Positions 22,103 to 32,995 of a stretch of 64,000 bases of DNA are shown here, piece after piece; the first letter of the stretch is position 1, and each line of letters opens with the position of its first letter. The position numbers and the translations under genes were made by a program. The notes under the pieces were generated by a model. It ran no database searches. It worked only from the letters and a program-made list of their open reading frames with translations, and had not been told where the DNA came from. This DNA is from Bartonella phoceensis (GTDB lineage Bacteria > Pseudomonadota > Alphaproteobacteria > Rhizobiales > Rhizobiaceae): NCBI RefSeq assembly GCF_902825145.1, contig NZ_CADEAD010000003.1, positions 1 through 64,000 of the forward strand, read 5' to 3'.

Positions 22103-23890
22103 CTATGAGGCGATGGCTTCCTGCAAGGAGATTACCTTCTCATTTTCTCTTTTTATGGCTATTTTATTAAGTGTCAAACCATCGGTTTTTAAGAGTTTAT
22201 AGAAGCGGCCGCCTTTCTTGATCAATTCTTGAAAGCTTCCTTTTTCAATTAAATGTCCTTGTTCTAAAAAGAGTACAACATCAGCATTGCGAATTGTTGA
22301 AAGGCGATGGGCTATAATAAAAGTGGTGCGGTTGCGACTTATGCAATCAAGAGCATCTTTAACGCGTGCTTCTGTTTCGACATCAAGAGCACTTGTGGCT
22401 TCGTCTAAAATGAGAATGGGCGCATTTTTTAAAACAGCGCGTGCGATTGCTAGTCGTTGCTTTTCTCCACCTGACAATTGAGAACCTCGCTCGCCAACTA
22501 TTGTGTTGTAACAATCCGATTTTTTCAGAATAAAATCATGGGCAGCTGCTATTTTTGCAGCTTCATAAAGTTCCTCATCTGTTGCAGTTGTTCTTCCTAT
22601 GGAGATATTGTCATGAATACTGCGGTTGAAAAGGCCTGCATCTTGAAACACTGTTGCTAAAGATTTGCGTAAAGATTCACGATTCACAGAGCGTATATTT
22701 ATTCCATCAATGGAGATATATCCAAATGTGGGATCGTATACACGCTGTAATAAATTGATTAATGTTGTTTTTCCAGCGCCTGTTGGTCCTACAATCGCAA
22801 TAGTTTGTCCTGTTTTAACTTCAAAGCAAATGTCAAAAACACCCTGAGAAGAATTTGGAAATTTATAAGTAACATGATGAAATTTTATGGTACCCTTAAC
22901 ATTTTGAAGGGAAGGAAGTTTTTCAGGTTCGTTGATATGAAAGGTTGAGTCTTCCATCGTAAAGAATTCTTTTAGTTTTGCTTGTGAGGATACGGTTAAA
23001 TTAATAAAACCGCTCATTTGATCTAGACGGCTAATCATTAATTGTGCAAATCCGACAAAGGCAACAACTTCGCCTACACGTAGTTGACCTTTTGCTACAA
23101 AAAAAGCTCCAAGAAGAAGAACGCAAACTATTGAAATGGTTGAGGCCATCCGGTTTAAACCACTGGCAAGAGCCCACCAATTGAGAACAGGATTTTGTGC
23201 TTTAAGAAGATCATTTGTGTGCTGATACAATGTGGAAGTTTCTTCCTTTATTCGGTTATAGCTTTGTACAATGGAAACATTCGTGATTGAATCACTAATA
23301 TGCTCAAAAAGGTTGCGATGATAGCATTCTACAGCGGCTTGTCCGTCTTTTGTTTTTCGCATCACTAAACGTGCAATCAAGACATAGATGATGGCAAGCA
23401 CTATCAAAACTGTTGAAAGGCGCCAATTCATGTTAAAAGCTGTGGGAATAAGAACGAATAAGGCAACAAGAGTTGAGAGATGTTGACGCATAAAATCAAG
23501 CCATATGGTTGACATAGAGTCTACGGCACGCAAAAGTATGTGAAGAGCATTAGAAGTTCCACGCTGTTGATGCCAGATTAAGGGCATAGCGATAATACGT
23601 TCAAAAGATTCCGTTAAAACAGCTAAGCGGCGTCTATGGGCTAAGCGGTCAGCACTGCGCGCAACAAGAACGTAAGCAATAATATGAGAAAGACCAAAAC
23701 ATACCCAAATTGCGAGGGTAAACACAATATCTGATTTTTCTGCAATGGAGTCAACAACGCGTCCAAATAAAATAGGCTCTGCAATGGTGATAATAGCCAA
23801 TATAACATTAGCAGTACAGATTAAAACAGATGCATTTTTTTCTCTGTTTAGATATGTGAGGACACGAGCATAGGTTTTGAATAAGGACAC
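22103..23890 (-). CDS. ndvA: Cyclic beta-1,2-glucan-type ABC exporter (NdvA/ChvA)
   Basis: 595 aa, a fused exporter half. The N-terminal membrane domain (about 1-300) has several hydrophobic spans. The ATPase domain has Walker A GPTGAGKTT near 370, signature LSGGEKQR near 470 and Walker B ILILDEATSAL. The start MSLFKTYARVLTYLNREKNA, with TIAEPILFGRVVDSI after it, matches the NdvA/ChvA family, which exports cyclic beta-1,2-glucan to the periplasm in rhizobia and Brucella. No glucan synthase lies in the window, so the actual substrate is uncertain. Divergent from rluC with 217 nt between. Confidence 0.85.
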   Translation of the reverse strand: MSLFKTYARVLTYLNREKNASVLICTANVILAIITIAEPILFGRVVDSIAEKSDIVFTLAIWVCFGLSHIIAYVLVARSADRLAHRRRLAVLTESFERIIAMPLIWHQQRGTSNALHILLRAVDSMSTIWLDFMRQHLSTLVALFVLIPTAFNMNWRLSTVLIVLAIIYVLIARLVMRKTKDGQAAVECYHRNLFEHISDSITNVSIVQSYNRIKEETSTLYQHTNDLLKAQNPVLNWWALASGLNRMASTISIVCVLLLGAFFVAKGQLRVGEVVAFVGFAQLMISRLDQMSGFINLTVSSQAKLKEFFTMEDSTFHINEPEKLPSLQNVKGTIKFHHVTYKFPNSSQGVFDICFEVKTGQTIAIVGPTGAGKTTLINLLQRVYDPTFGYISIDGINIRSVNRESLRKSLATVFQDAGLFNRSIHDNISIGRTTATDEELYEAAKIAAAHDFILKKSDCYNTIVGERGSQLSGGEKQRLAIARAVLKNAPILILDEATSALDVETEARVKDALDCISRNRTTFIIAHRLSTIRNADVVLFLEQGHLIEKGSFQELIKKGGRFYKLLKTDGLTLNKIAIKRENEKVISLQEAIAS

Positions 23891-24107
23891 AGGGGATTAT
23901 CTCCACTAGCTGTTGCAAGCACAAAGGTTATCGATTCTTGTAATCGCTAGATTTTGAGCTAATAAAATTTGAATGTTAAGAAAATGCAATTTTAGATACT
24001 GATTGTAATATGGTGTGATAATGCCATCTCTATAAGATACGGGTTTTTGTATTTATAAATATAGGGCGTAAAACGGATCAATAAAATTATTTTGCAAAGG
24101 AACTTTC

Positions 24108-25091
24108 ATGGCAGATGTAGAAATAAAAAATATTGAGGAAGAAGAGAATGGGATGCGCTTAGATCGCTGGTTTAAAGTGCATTATCCAGGACTTGGATTT
24201 GGACATTTACAAAAATTACTGCGTTCTGGCCAAATACGGGTTGACGGTGGGCGTGTTAAAGCCGATACACGCCTTTTCAGGGGGCAATGGGTTCGTGTTC
24301 CGCCTTTACCTGTTGATGACAAGAAAAGTTTTCCTGTAACCGATAAAACACTTCGGGGACAGGATGATGGGGTGATTTTAAAAAAAATGCTACTTTATGA
24401 AGATCCAAAAGTTTTTGTTTTTAACAAACCTGCTGGTTTAGCTGTGCAAGGTGGATCGGGCTTGACGCGTCATGTGGATAGTATGCTTGAGGCATGGCGC
24501 AATAAAAAAGGTGAGAGACCACGTTTGGTTCATCGTCTTGATCGTGAGACATCAGGTGTGCTCATTGTTGCGCGGTCAAGGGGAGCTGCGCAGAATTTAA
24601 CGGCTGCTTTTAGAACACGGGAAACAAAAAAAACTTATTGGGCATTGGTTCGGGGTGTGCCTAAAAAAAAGCAAGATAAAATTTCAACATGGATGGTCAA
24701 GGATATCACTGCACTAGGTGATAAAATGCGTGTTTGTGGACATGGAGAACCAGATTCTTATCACGCTGTTTCCTACTATCGCGTTTTAGATACTAGAGGA
24801 AGATCTCTTTCATGGCTTGAAATGGAGCCTTATACAGGGAGAACACATCAGCTTCGTGTGCACGCTGCTCATATGGATCATCCTATTATTGGCGATTCAA
24901 AATATTTTTTTTCGGATAGTAATTGGACATTACCAGGGGGAATTCAAAACCGCCTTCATCTTCATGCACGTCGGATTCGTATCCCTCATCCTTCAGGGGG
25001 AATACTGGATATTGTGGCACCTTTGCCTCCTCATATGCTACAAAGCTTTAATCTTTTAGCTTTTAATGAGAATGATGGTGAAACAAAATAA
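24108..25091 (+). CDS. rluC: 23S rRNA pseudouridine synthase, RluC type
   Basis: 327 aa. An N-terminal S4 RNA-binding domain (about 17-62: GMRLDRWFKVHYPGLGFGHL) is followed by the RluA-type catalytic domain, with the motif HRLDRETSGVL and its catalytic Asp near residue 145. The final motif YTGRTHQLRVHAAHM is intact. RluC makes pseudouridine at three 23S positions in E. coli; the exact sites here are inferred. AAAGGAAC precedes the ATG at 24108. Confidence 0.9.
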   Translation: MADVEIKNIEEEENGMRLDRWFKVHYPGLGFGHLQKLLRSGQIRVDGGRVKADTRLFRGQWVRVPPLPVDDKKSFPVTDKTLRGQDDGVILKKMLLYEDPKVFVFNKPAGLAVQGGSGLTRHVDSMLEAWRNKKGERPRLVHRLDRETSGVLIVARSRGAAQNLTAAFRTRETKKTYWALVRGVPKKKQDKISTWMVKDITALGDKMRVCGHGEPDSYHAVSYYRVLDTRGRSLSWLEMEPYTGRTHQLRVHAAHMDHPIIGDSKYFFSDSNWTLPGGIQNRLHLHARRIRIPHPSGGILDIVAPLPPHMLQSFNLLAFNENDGETK

Positions 25092-25209
25092 AAGAAGAAT
25101 TTTTCTGGTTTTTTTCTTTTTGGTTTGTGCAGTTTTTTTACAGATTTGATTTTTTATTCTGTTATGCCGTAAAATACCGTTGTTTAGGGGATGTAAGATA
25201 TATAAATTC

Positions 25210-25825
25210 ATACACTAAGTGTGCTTTGTTGTTGGATATCTTGATAAGTAATGCTCATTGATATGCTTCTACAGCTACTAGTGAAGTAAAATAGTGAGGA
25301 GGGGATGTTGTTCCACAATTTTTTAAGTGTTGAGTGATTTTTTCTACTTTGGCATTTTAATAGAAATACCTTTTAAGGTGTTGACGAGTGTAGATAATTG
25401 CTATTTTAGGTGGTTAGTTAATTTGATTAATAGCAATTAGCCAACAGAAATAAAAGCTTCTTCAAAAGCTGTATATTATCAAAAATTTTGAAAAAGTGCC
25501 AAGCCAATGCCCTCTTCTTACTCCATTTGCTAAAGCCAGCTAATCATAAAACAATTTAAACCGCTTCTTTTTATTATTAATTTGGTTGACAAACTCCGTG
25601 TGCGTTAAGAGCCTATATGGTGACATGAAAGAGCCTCCTTCAGCAGATAATAATATGATTAATGAATTGATTAATTTGTTGTACCATCATGCAGATATTA
25701 TTGACGGATTATCTCCGGAACTTTTAGCTAATAACTCTGGTGATTTTAATCGGCGGATACTGCTCTATCACTTTTTTGGTGATAAGCATTTTTCTACTTT
25801 AATATTCTGTGGGAAGTATTTTTAG
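25210..25825 (+). pseudogene. Probable decayed HAD-superfamily hydrolase gene
   Basis: No intact frame exists between rluC and the ATP12 gene (25092-26153), where many Hyphomicrobiales carry a HAD hydrolase. Translated pieces fall in HAD order on the plus strand: LLLD...LIS near 25226 (compare LFDCDGTLVDS), SAKPMPS near 25495-25515 (compare SKPHPA), YGDM near 25616 (compare VIGDT), and NELI...HADIID...SPELL at about 25658-25730 (compare DEL...GADxIV...PxEL at the family's C-terminus). The pieces lie in different frames. The open frame 25586-25825 covers only the last of these and is unlikely to be a gene on its own. Recognition is by eye and moderate. Confidence 0.45.
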
Positions 25826-26153
25826 CTGTGAATGTGGGTCGATACCACTCTTGTAGGCGGATAATTTGCAAGGTAAAATGCATTTTCACCATAAAATTCA
25901 ACACATTTGGTTTTTAAATCAAAACAAATGCTTTAAAAAAATTATTCTAACAGTTTTTGCTCAATATAGAAACAAGATATCATCACCGTCTTTTTTGTAA
26001 AATTGACATGAAATATGATTTCAAAACAGATTGGGGGTGGTAGAGTTTTTTTCTTTCTTTAGAGCAAGAAAAAAGATTAGCTTAAACCTCATTGAGAGAC
26101 ACAGAATTTTGGAAAAACAGTCGATTTTTTGAAAATATCAGAGGTAAAACAAT

Positions 26154-26936
26154 ATGCATGAGATTTTTGGTCATTTTGATATACTATCGAATAAAAATCA
26201 TTCCGTTCAAAAGATGCAAAAGCTTTCATGTCGGTCACTTCCTAAACGATTTTATAGAGAAGTGAAGGTTGTTTGTGAGGAGAGAGGTTTTTCTGTCTTG
26301 TTGGACGGATATCCAGTTAAAACGCCAGCAAAATGCCATTTTCTCGTACCAACAGAAGTGTTTGCTACATTAGTGGCACAGGAATTTGAGAGCCAAAAGC
26401 AAGTTATTAATCCAGCAGAAATGCCAATGACGCGTCTTGTTAATACCGTTATTGATGGCATAGCTGATGATATGCAGGTTATTTTTGAAGATTTATTACG
26501 TTTTGTTGCATGCGATATGATTTTTTATCGCGCACAAACACCAAGAGAATTAGTACAACGACAATGTGAACAGTGGGATCCTTTATTGGATTGGGCAGAA
26601 GAACAACTTGGTGCTCGTTTTCATGTAACAGAAGGTCTTATGCATATTGAACAACCACGAGAAGGGCTTCAAGCGATAAGCAATTATCTCCGTAAAATTG
26701 AGTCTCCTTATATGCTTGCTGCACTTCATATGGTGACAATCTTAACAGGGTCAGCTGTTATTGCTCTTGCTGTTATGGCGGGAAAAATTGATGCAGATCA
26801 TGCTTGGAATATTGCTCATTTAGATGAAGATTGGATGATAGAACAATGGGGTGTTGACAAAGAAGCAATGACGCGTCGTTCTCACAGGAAAGTTGAATTT
26901 AATGCTGCTGTTACAGTTATGACAACTTGTTTGTAA
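26154..26936 (+). CDS. ATP12-family F1-ATPase assembly chaperone
   Basis: 260 aa. The sequence has the ATP12 features LPKRFYREVKV near residue 28, SVLLDGYPVKTPAKCHFLVPT, the EFESQKQVINPAEMPMTRLVNT segment (quoted in full within 22 residues, key residues N-P-x-x-MP-x-TRL) and the C-terminal WGVDKEA. In mitochondria and alphaproteobacteria the family binds the F1 alpha subunit and prevents aggregation during ATP synthase assembly. The first 22 residues look non-conserved, so a later start is possible. Confidence 0.85.
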   Translation: MHEIFGHFDILSNKNHSVQKMQKLSCRSLPKRFYREVKVVCEERGFSVLLDGYPVKTPAKCHFLVPTEVFATLVAQEFESQKQVINPAEMPMTRLVNTVIDGIADDMQVIFEDLLRFVACDMIFYRAQTPRELVQRQCEQWDPLLDWAEEQLGARFHVTEGLMHIEQPREGLQAISNYLRKIESPYMLAALHMVTILTGSAVIALAVMAGKIDADHAWNIAHLDEDWMIEQWGVDKEAMTRRSHRKVEFNAAVTVMTTCL

Positions 26937-26972
26937 GGATAAGTTTTCTTTTATTTACGCGCACTATTTTTC

Positions 26973-27521
26973 TTAATCATAGTGTTTTGTGACTCTTTGG
27001 GGATTAACTCTTACTTTTTCCAGTCCAGGGAATGCTTCGCTGGTGATGTTTAAGATTGCTTCATCATTCCCACGGATAAAATACCAGCGATCATTGTCAA
27101 GAAGTGCAATGATTTCAGTTTGAATAGAGCATTTTTTTCCAGAATTTGTTTTTGTGACAAACTTTACGGGTATAATAAAGTAAGAGGTACCATTGTCAAG
27201 TTTACCTTCACGTTTTCGTTTTTGATCGATATGAATATCCTCAATTTTATAATTTTCTGCTAACCGTTCTATTTGGCTTTTCATGATTTGTTGGAATTGT
27301 GATTTACTGAATTTTTTTTTGGCAGTGAAGCTATTGATGATTTGGGGGGGAATAGCATTTAATATGGCATTTGCATCAGAATTTTGAATTGCTTTGCTGT
27401 AAGCAAATGCTGCTTTTTCGAGGGCTATAAGTTTTTGATTGGTAATTGTAGAAGCTTGAGTTGTCGATATTACAAAGGCAATGCATAAAAGAATGGAAAA
27501 TAGAGAACAAATTCGTAGCAT
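26973..27521 (-). CDS. Exported protein of unknown function
   Basis: 182 aa with a clear signal peptide (MLRICSLFSILLCIAFVIST, cleavage near residue 24). The mature part is Lys/Ile rich, with an N-terminal helical portion (ALEKAAFAYSKAIQNSDANA) and a C-terminal beta-rich part with DNDRWYFIRGND. I do not recognise a family. It lies between the convergent ATP12 gene and glnA and reads in the same direction as glnA, after glnA's terminator, so it probably has its own promoter in 27522-27620. Confidence 0.7.
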   Translation of the reverse strand: MLRICSLFSILLCIAFVISTTQASTITNQKLIALEKAAFAYSKAIQNSDANAILNAIPPQIINSFTAKKKFSKSQFQQIMKSQIERLAENYKIEDIHIDQKRKREGKLDNGTSYFIIPVKFVTKTNSGKKCSIQTEIIALLDNDRWYFIRGNDEAILNITSEAFPGLEKVRVNPQRVTKHYD

Positions 27522-27624
27522 CAGAAACCTTGTTAATTGATTTAAATAGATTCAATTAAACTTATAAAGGAAAAGCACATTGGCAAAAAGCCACTTATGC
27601 TCTTTGATAAGGGGAATATCCACA

Positions 27625-27650
27625 AAAATGGAGGGTAAAGCCTCCATTTT
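27625..27650 (-). terminator. Rho-independent terminator of glnA
   Basis: AAAATGGAGG (27625-27634) pairs perfectly with CCTCCATTTT (27641-27650) around GTAAAG. Read on the minus strand the second arm runs into TTTTTG. It begins 27 nt after the glnA stop. Confidence 0.88.
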
Positions 27651-27676
27651 AAGTCAAAAGAATGGCCGATTATTCT

Positions 27677-29086
27677 TTAAACAGAATAATACATATCAAA
27701 TTCGACAGGATGGGGTGTTGTTTCATAACGTAAAACTTCTTGCATTTTTATCTGAATGAAAGAATTAATTTGATCATCGTCAAACACATCGCCAGCCTTC
27801 AGAAAGCCGCGATCTTTATCAAGTGCTTCAAGGGCTTCGCGCAGGCTTCCCGATACTGTAGGGATTTCTTTAAGCTCTTTTAAGGGAAGATCGTAAAGAT
27901 CTTTATCCATAGCATGTCCAGGATGAATTTTATTTTTGATTCCATCAAGACCAGCCATCAAGAGCGCTGCAAATGCTAAATAGGGATTTGCTGTTGGATC
28001 TGGAAAACGCACTTCTACGCGTTTTGAATTTGGCGAAGGACTCATTGGAATCCGACAAGATGCAGAACGGTTACGTGCAGAATAAGCAAGAAGGACAGGC
28101 GCTTCATAACCGGGCACTAAACGCTTATAGGAGTTTGTTGATGGATTTGTAAAGGCATTGATTGCTTTCGCGTGTTTAATGAGACCACCTATAAAAAATA
28201 AGCAGGTTTCTGATAGTCCGGCATATTCATTTCCCGCAAAAATCGGTTGGCCATCTTTCCAAATAGACATGTGAACATGCATGCCTGAACCATTATCACC
28301 AAAAACCGGTTTTGGCATAAAAGTTGCTGTTTTTCCGTAGCTGTTTGCTATTTGGTGCACAACATATTTAAAAATTTGCATCTTATCAGCTTCACGAATG
28401 AGCGTATCAAAGCGAATACCTAATTCATGCTGTCCTGCTGCTACTTCGTGGTGATGCTTCTCGACCCGTATTCCCATATCTTTGAGCGCTGTGAGCATTT
28501 CAGAGCGCATATCTTGGCAAGAATCAACAGGGGGAACAGGAAGATAACCGCCCTTTATTCGTGGGCGATGGCCAAGATTACCCATCTCATATTCTGTATC
28601 ATCATTGGATGGAAGTTCGCTTGAATCAAGTTTAAATCCTGTATTATAAGGATCAGTTTTATAGCGGACATCATCAAAGATAAAAAATTCCGCTTCTGGA
28701 CCTATATTGATCGTATCACCGATTCCTAAAGATTTCATATACACTTCAGCTCTTTTGGCGATAGAACGAGGATCTCTACGATAAAATTCTCCCGAAACAG
28801 GATCGAGTACGTCACAAAATAGAACCAAAGTAGATTGTGCAAAAAAAGGATCAATATGTGCTGTTTCTGGATCGGGCATCAATGCCATGTCAGATTCATG
28901 AATTGTTTTCCATCCGGCAATTGAAGAACCATCAAACATAACACCATCGCTAAATGTCTCTTCATTGATTTCTGCGATATCCATTGTGATGTGGTGCAAT
29001 TTTCCTCGCGGATCAGTAAAACGTAAATCAACAAAACGGATTTCGTTATCTGCAATTTGTTTGATGATGTCTGATGGGGTTGTCAT
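27677..29086 (-). CDS. glnA: Glutamine synthetase type I
   Basis: 469 aa, the classic GSI length. The ATG at 29086 is preferred over the TTG six bases earlier because AAGGAAA lies eight bases upstream. Active-site motifs: DGSSIAGW near 53, the [13 protein letters not shown] region near 265, and [13 protein letters not shown] near 319. The tyrosine subject to adenylylation in the subclass I-beta enzymes is present in [12 protein letters not shown] near residue 398, so GlnE-type control is possible. It forms glutamine from glutamate and ammonia. glnB lies just upstream in the same direction. Confidence 0.97.
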   Translation of the reverse strand: MTTPSDIIKQIADNEIRFVDLRFTDPRGKLHHITMDIAEINEETFSDGVMFDGSSIAGWKTIHESDMALMPDPETAHIDPFFAQSTLVLFCDVLDPVSGEFYRRDPRSIAKRAEVYMKSLGIGDTINIGPEAEFFIFDDVRYKTDPYNTGFKLDSSELPSNDDTEYEMGNLGHRPRIKGGYLPVPPVDSCQDMRSEMLTALKDMGIRVEKHHHEVAAGQHELGIRFDTLIREADKMQIFKYVVHQIANSYGKTATFMPKPVFGDNGSGMHVHMSIWKDGQPIFAGNEYAGLSETCLFFIGGLIKHAKAINAFTNPSTNSYKRLVPGYEAPVLLAYSARNRSASCRIPMSPSPNSKRVEVRFPDPTANPYLAFAALLMAGLDGIKNKIHPGHAMDKDLYDLPLKELKEIPTVSGSLREALEALDKDRGFLKAGDVFDDDQINSFIQIKMQEVLRYETTPHPVEFDMYYSV

Positions 29087-29153
29087 ATTCAATTTCCTTA
29101 TGTGAGATTGAGGTGAATAAAAAAGGTAAAAATTTTGTCATTATTTGTTTTTG

Positions 29154-29534
<381 letters not shown>

Positions 29535-29791
29535 TCACATTATATTGACAACTGTGAGATGTCCAACAGATACTTTGTACACACAAAGACAAAATTATGT
29601 CGCTTTAAGACATTCTTTGGAGAAAGTTTCTCTTATAGCAGCATGAATGGATTTTTGTTGTTCTTTTTAGAAAAAGCTATAAGGTTTGTATTATAATAAA
29701 AGCGATACGACTTGAAAGTTATGAGGTTTTGTTTTTTTCATTGTAATCACACGCTCATTTTGTAATAGAAATCATTTTAAGAAGAGGAAGT

Positions 29792-32692
29792 TTATAAAGA
29801 TCGACGTAGCAGAATTTCTTTCAGAAATTTTCCCGTATAGGAGTCTGGAACATGAATAATGTCTTCAGGACGTCCAGCTGCTACAATTTCACCACCACGG
29901 TCTCCACCTTCTGGTCCTAAATCAATAATCCAGTCGGCTGTCTTTATAACTTCAAGGTTATGTTCAATAATGATGACGGTATTGCCTTGCTCAACCAGTT
30001 TATGGAGTACTTCAAGGAGTTTAGAAATATCATGGAAATGTAGACCTGTTGTTGGTTCGTCCAAAATGTAAAGTGTGCGCCCTGTTGTTTTACGTGAAAG
30101 TTCTTTGGCAAGCTTTACGCGTTGGGCTTCACCACCAGAAAGCGTTGTAGCTTGTTGTCCTACTTTAATATAGCCAAGACCAACTTTAATGAGGGGCTTT
30201 ATTTTATTGTGGATACTGGGAATAGCTCGAAAAAATTCTTCAGCCTTTTCAATTGTCATATCCAAAATGTCTGCAATGGATTGCCCTTTAAATTTTACTT
30301 CTAGCGTTTCTCGATTGTAGCGTTTTCCTTGACAGACATCGCAAGTAACGTAAACATCAGGTAAAAAATGCATTTCAATTTTGATAACTCCATCGCCTTG
30401 ACACGCTTCACAGCGTCCTCCCTTAACATTAAATGAAAAACGGCCTGCTCGATAACCGCGGGCTTTTGATTCTGGAAGTTCGGCAAACCACTCACGGATT
30501 GGGGTAAATGCGCCTGTATAGGTTGCAGGATTAGAGCGTGGGGTGCGTCCAATAGGTGATTGGTTAATAGCAATGACCTTATCAAGAAATTCTAATCCTT
30601 CAATTTTATCATAAATTGCAGGGCTATGATGACTGCCCATGATGTGATGTGATGCAGCTTTGAAAAGTGTTTCAATGAGAAATGTAGATTTTCCTCCACC
30701 TGAAACACCAGTGATGCATGTAAAGGTTCCAAGCGGAATATCTGCACTGATATTTTTGAGATTATTACCACGGGCCCCAATAATTTTAAGTGTTTTTGAT
30801 TTCGATATTTTACGTCGTTGTGTCGGTACTTTAACGGCCATTTTTCCTGAAAGATATTGCCCTGTGAGAGAGGATGGATTGTCTATAATTTCTTGTGGTG
30901 TACCTTGTGCTATGATCTCTCCACCATGAATACCAGCAGCAGGGCCCATATCCACTACATAGTCTGCTGTGCGAATGGCATCTTCATCATGTTCAACAAC
31001 AATAACTGTATTGCCAAAATCACGCAGATGGTGCAGCATTTTCAGGAGGCGTTCATTATCGCGTTGGTGTAAACCGATAGAGGGTTCATCTAAAATATAA
31101 AGGACACCTGTAAGACCAGAGCCAATCTGGGATGCTAACCGAATACGTTGACTTTCTCCCCCTGAAAGGGTGCCTGAACTGCGAGATAAGGTGAGGTATT
31201 CAAGCCCTACATGATTTAAAAAAGCTAAGCGCTCACGAATTTCTTTTAAAATACGCGTTGCGATATTTTGTTGTTTTTCGGTGAGATGTTGATGAATATT
31301 AGCGAACCAATCATCTGCTTTTAGGATAGAAAGTTCTGATATTTGCCCGATATGCATTCCGTGGATTTTGACAGCTAGTGCCTCTGGTTTTAAACGATAA
31401 CCATGACAAGCTGGACAGGTGGAAGAAAACATATAATGCTCGATTTCTTCACGTAACCACGTAGAATCAGTTTCTTTCCATCGCCGCTCCATATTAGGGA
31501 TAATGCCTTCAAAATATTGGGTCCTCGTCTGCGCGCCTGGATCATTTTTACAAAAAGAAGAGATTTCTTTTCTTTTTGTACCATAAAGAATAGCGTATTG
31601 CGCTTCATTTGAAAGTGCGGACCATTTGTCCGTAAGTTTAAATCCATAAACTTTACCTAGCTCTTCTAAGATTTGGTTATAGTAAAGAGAAGAAGATTTT
31701 GACCAAGGTACAATTGCTCCCTCCTCTAGGGTAAGATGTTTATTTGGTACAATTTTTATCGGGTCTATTGCCTTTTTAATGCCAAGCCCGTCACAAAGAG
31801 GGCAAGCACCAAAAGGGTTATTGAATGAAAAAAGACGTGGTTCAATTTCAGAGATAGAAAATCCAGATATGGGGCAAGAAAACTTTTCTGAAAAAATAAG
31901 CCGTTTGTGTGTTTCATTTTTTGATTTATGAGCAGATTCTTTTGTGGTTTCTTTTTGTGCCAAAGGTTGGTCTGCCATTTCAGCAACTGCAAGCCCACTT
32001 GCTAGCTGTAAACAGGTTTCTATACTGTCTGCTAAGCGAGAAGCAATGTCATTATTGACAACAATACGGTCTACCACGACATCTATGTCATGTTTATATT
32101 TTTTATCAAGAGGAGGAATATCAGGAATTTCATAGAATTTTCCATCAACTTTGGCACGCTGAAATCCTTTTTTTAAAAGTTCGGTTAGCTCTTTTTTATA
32201 TTCTCCCTTTCGGCCTCGGACGAGAGGGGCCATAATAAAAATTCGTGTACCTTCTGGTAAGGTCATAATTTGATCAACCATTTGGCTTACGGTCTGGCTT
32301 TCAATGGGAAGTCCTGTAGCAGGGGAGTGAGGAACGCCAATGCGTGCAAAGAGGAGTCGCATATAGTCGTGGATTTCAGTGACAGTACCTACTGTTGAGC
32401 GAGGGTTGCGGTTGGTTGTTTTTTGTTCAATGGAGATAGCTGGAGAAAGGCCATCTATCCTGTCGACATCTGGTTTTTGCATCACTTCCAAAAATTGGCG
32501 TGCGTAGGCAGAAAGACTTTCAACATAACGGCGTTGACCTTCGGCATAAAGTGTATCAAAAGCTAAGGATGATTTACCCGATCCAGAGAGTCCTGTGATA
32601 ACGATGAGTTTATCACGAGGAAGATTGAGGTCAATGTTTTTAAGGTTATGTTCGCGTGCGCCGCGAATGGAGATGTATTTTTGGTGAGCCAT
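29792..32692 (-). CDS. uvrA: UvrABC excision repair subunit A
   Basis: 966 aa with two ABC ATPase modules. First Walker [10 protein letters not shown] at 34-42; second GVSGGGKST in the C-terminal half; signatures [14 protein letters not shown] and [15 protein letters not shown]. The C-terminal zinc module [16 protein letters not shown]...CDVC is complete. The first zinc module reads CPIS (273-276) then CPLC (297-300), so one expected cysteine is serine. UvrA scans for distortions and loads UvrB. Divergent from ssb, as in many proteobacteria. Confidence 0.97.
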   Translation of the reverse strand: MAHQKYISIRGAREHNLKNIDLNLPRDKLIVITGLSGSGKSSLAFDTLYAEGQRRYVESLSAYARQFLEVMQKPDVDRIDGLSPAISIEQKTTNRNPRSTVGTVTEIHDYMRLLFARIGVPHSPATGLPIESQTVSQMVDQIMTLPEGTRIFIMAPLVRGRKGEYKKELTELLKKGFQRAKVDGKFYEIPDIPPLDKKYKHDIDVVVDRIVVNNDIASRLADSIETCLQLASGLAVAEMADQPLAQKETTKESAHKSKNETHKRLIFSEKFSCPISGFSISEIEPRLFSFNNPFGACPLCDGLGIKKAIDPIKIVPNKHLTLEEGAIVPWSKSSSLYYNQILEELGKVYGFKLTDKWSALSNEAQYAILYGTKRKEISSFCKNDPGAQTRTQYFEGIIPNMERRWKETDSTWLREEIEHYMFSSTCPACHGYRLKPEALAVKIHGMHIGQISELSILKADDWFANIHQHLTEKQQNIATRILKEIRERLAFLNHVGLEYLTLSRSSGTLSGGESQRIRLASQIGSGLTGVLYILDEPSIGLHQRDNERLLKMLHHLRDFGNTVIVVEHDEDAIRTADYVVDMGPAAGIHGGEIIAQGTPQEIIDNPSSLTGQYLSGKMAVKVPTQRRKISKSKTLKIIGARGNNLKNISADIPLGTFTCITGVSGGGKSTFLIETLFKAASHHIMGSHHSPAIYDKIEGLEFLDKVIAINQSPIGRTPRSNPATYTGAFTPIREWFAELPESKARGYRAGRFSFNVKGGRCEACQGDGVIKIEMHFLPDVYVTCDVCQGKRYNRETLEVKFKGQSIADILDMTIEKAEEFFRAIPSIHNKIKPLIKVGLGYIKVGQQATTLSGGEAQRVKLAKELSRKTTGRTLYILDEPTTGLHFHDISKLLEVLHKLVEQGNTVIIIEHNLEVIKTADWIIDLGPEGGDRGGEIVAAGRPEDIIHVPDSYTGKFLKEILLRRSL

Positions 32693-32895
32693 ATTTTATC
32701 CTTGGCATATGTAACGAAAATTAAACATCCAAAATAGAATAAAGTTGTTTTTTAGAATTACAACGTGTTTAATTGCTCTAACGAAGGTAAAAACAAACTC
32801 TGTGGAAAGAAAAATATAGAGAAAAGCTTTTTATTCTCTGATGATGGAATAAGCTATGCGTTGTTGCCGTCTTTTGTTATAATCACGTTATCCGC

Positions 32896-32976
32896 ATTGA
32901 GGGTCAATTACAGATATGCAAATGGCAAGATCAGGGTGATAATGACCACTATACAACAAAGATTGTTTGTGAATTA
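32896..32976 (+). pseudogene. Partial, degenerate copy of ssb
   Basis: About 80 bases here read IEGQLQICKWQDQGDNDHY then TTKIV and closely match the middle of the intact ssb at 33234-33311 ([19 protein letters not shown], then TTEIV), with most nucleotide positions identical over the stretch. There is no start, no N-terminal OB fold and no C-terminal tail, so it is a fragment. It ends about 20 nt before the ssb ATG, so it lies in the ssb leader. Confidence 0.8.
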
Positions 32977-32995
32977 AAATTTTGGAGTTTATGTG

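Noticed and set aside
25586..25825. 79-codon open frame as a standalone gene
   Set aside because: No ribosome-binding site or usual start, and its end resembles the C-terminus of a HAD hydrolase whose other parts lie upstream in other frames.
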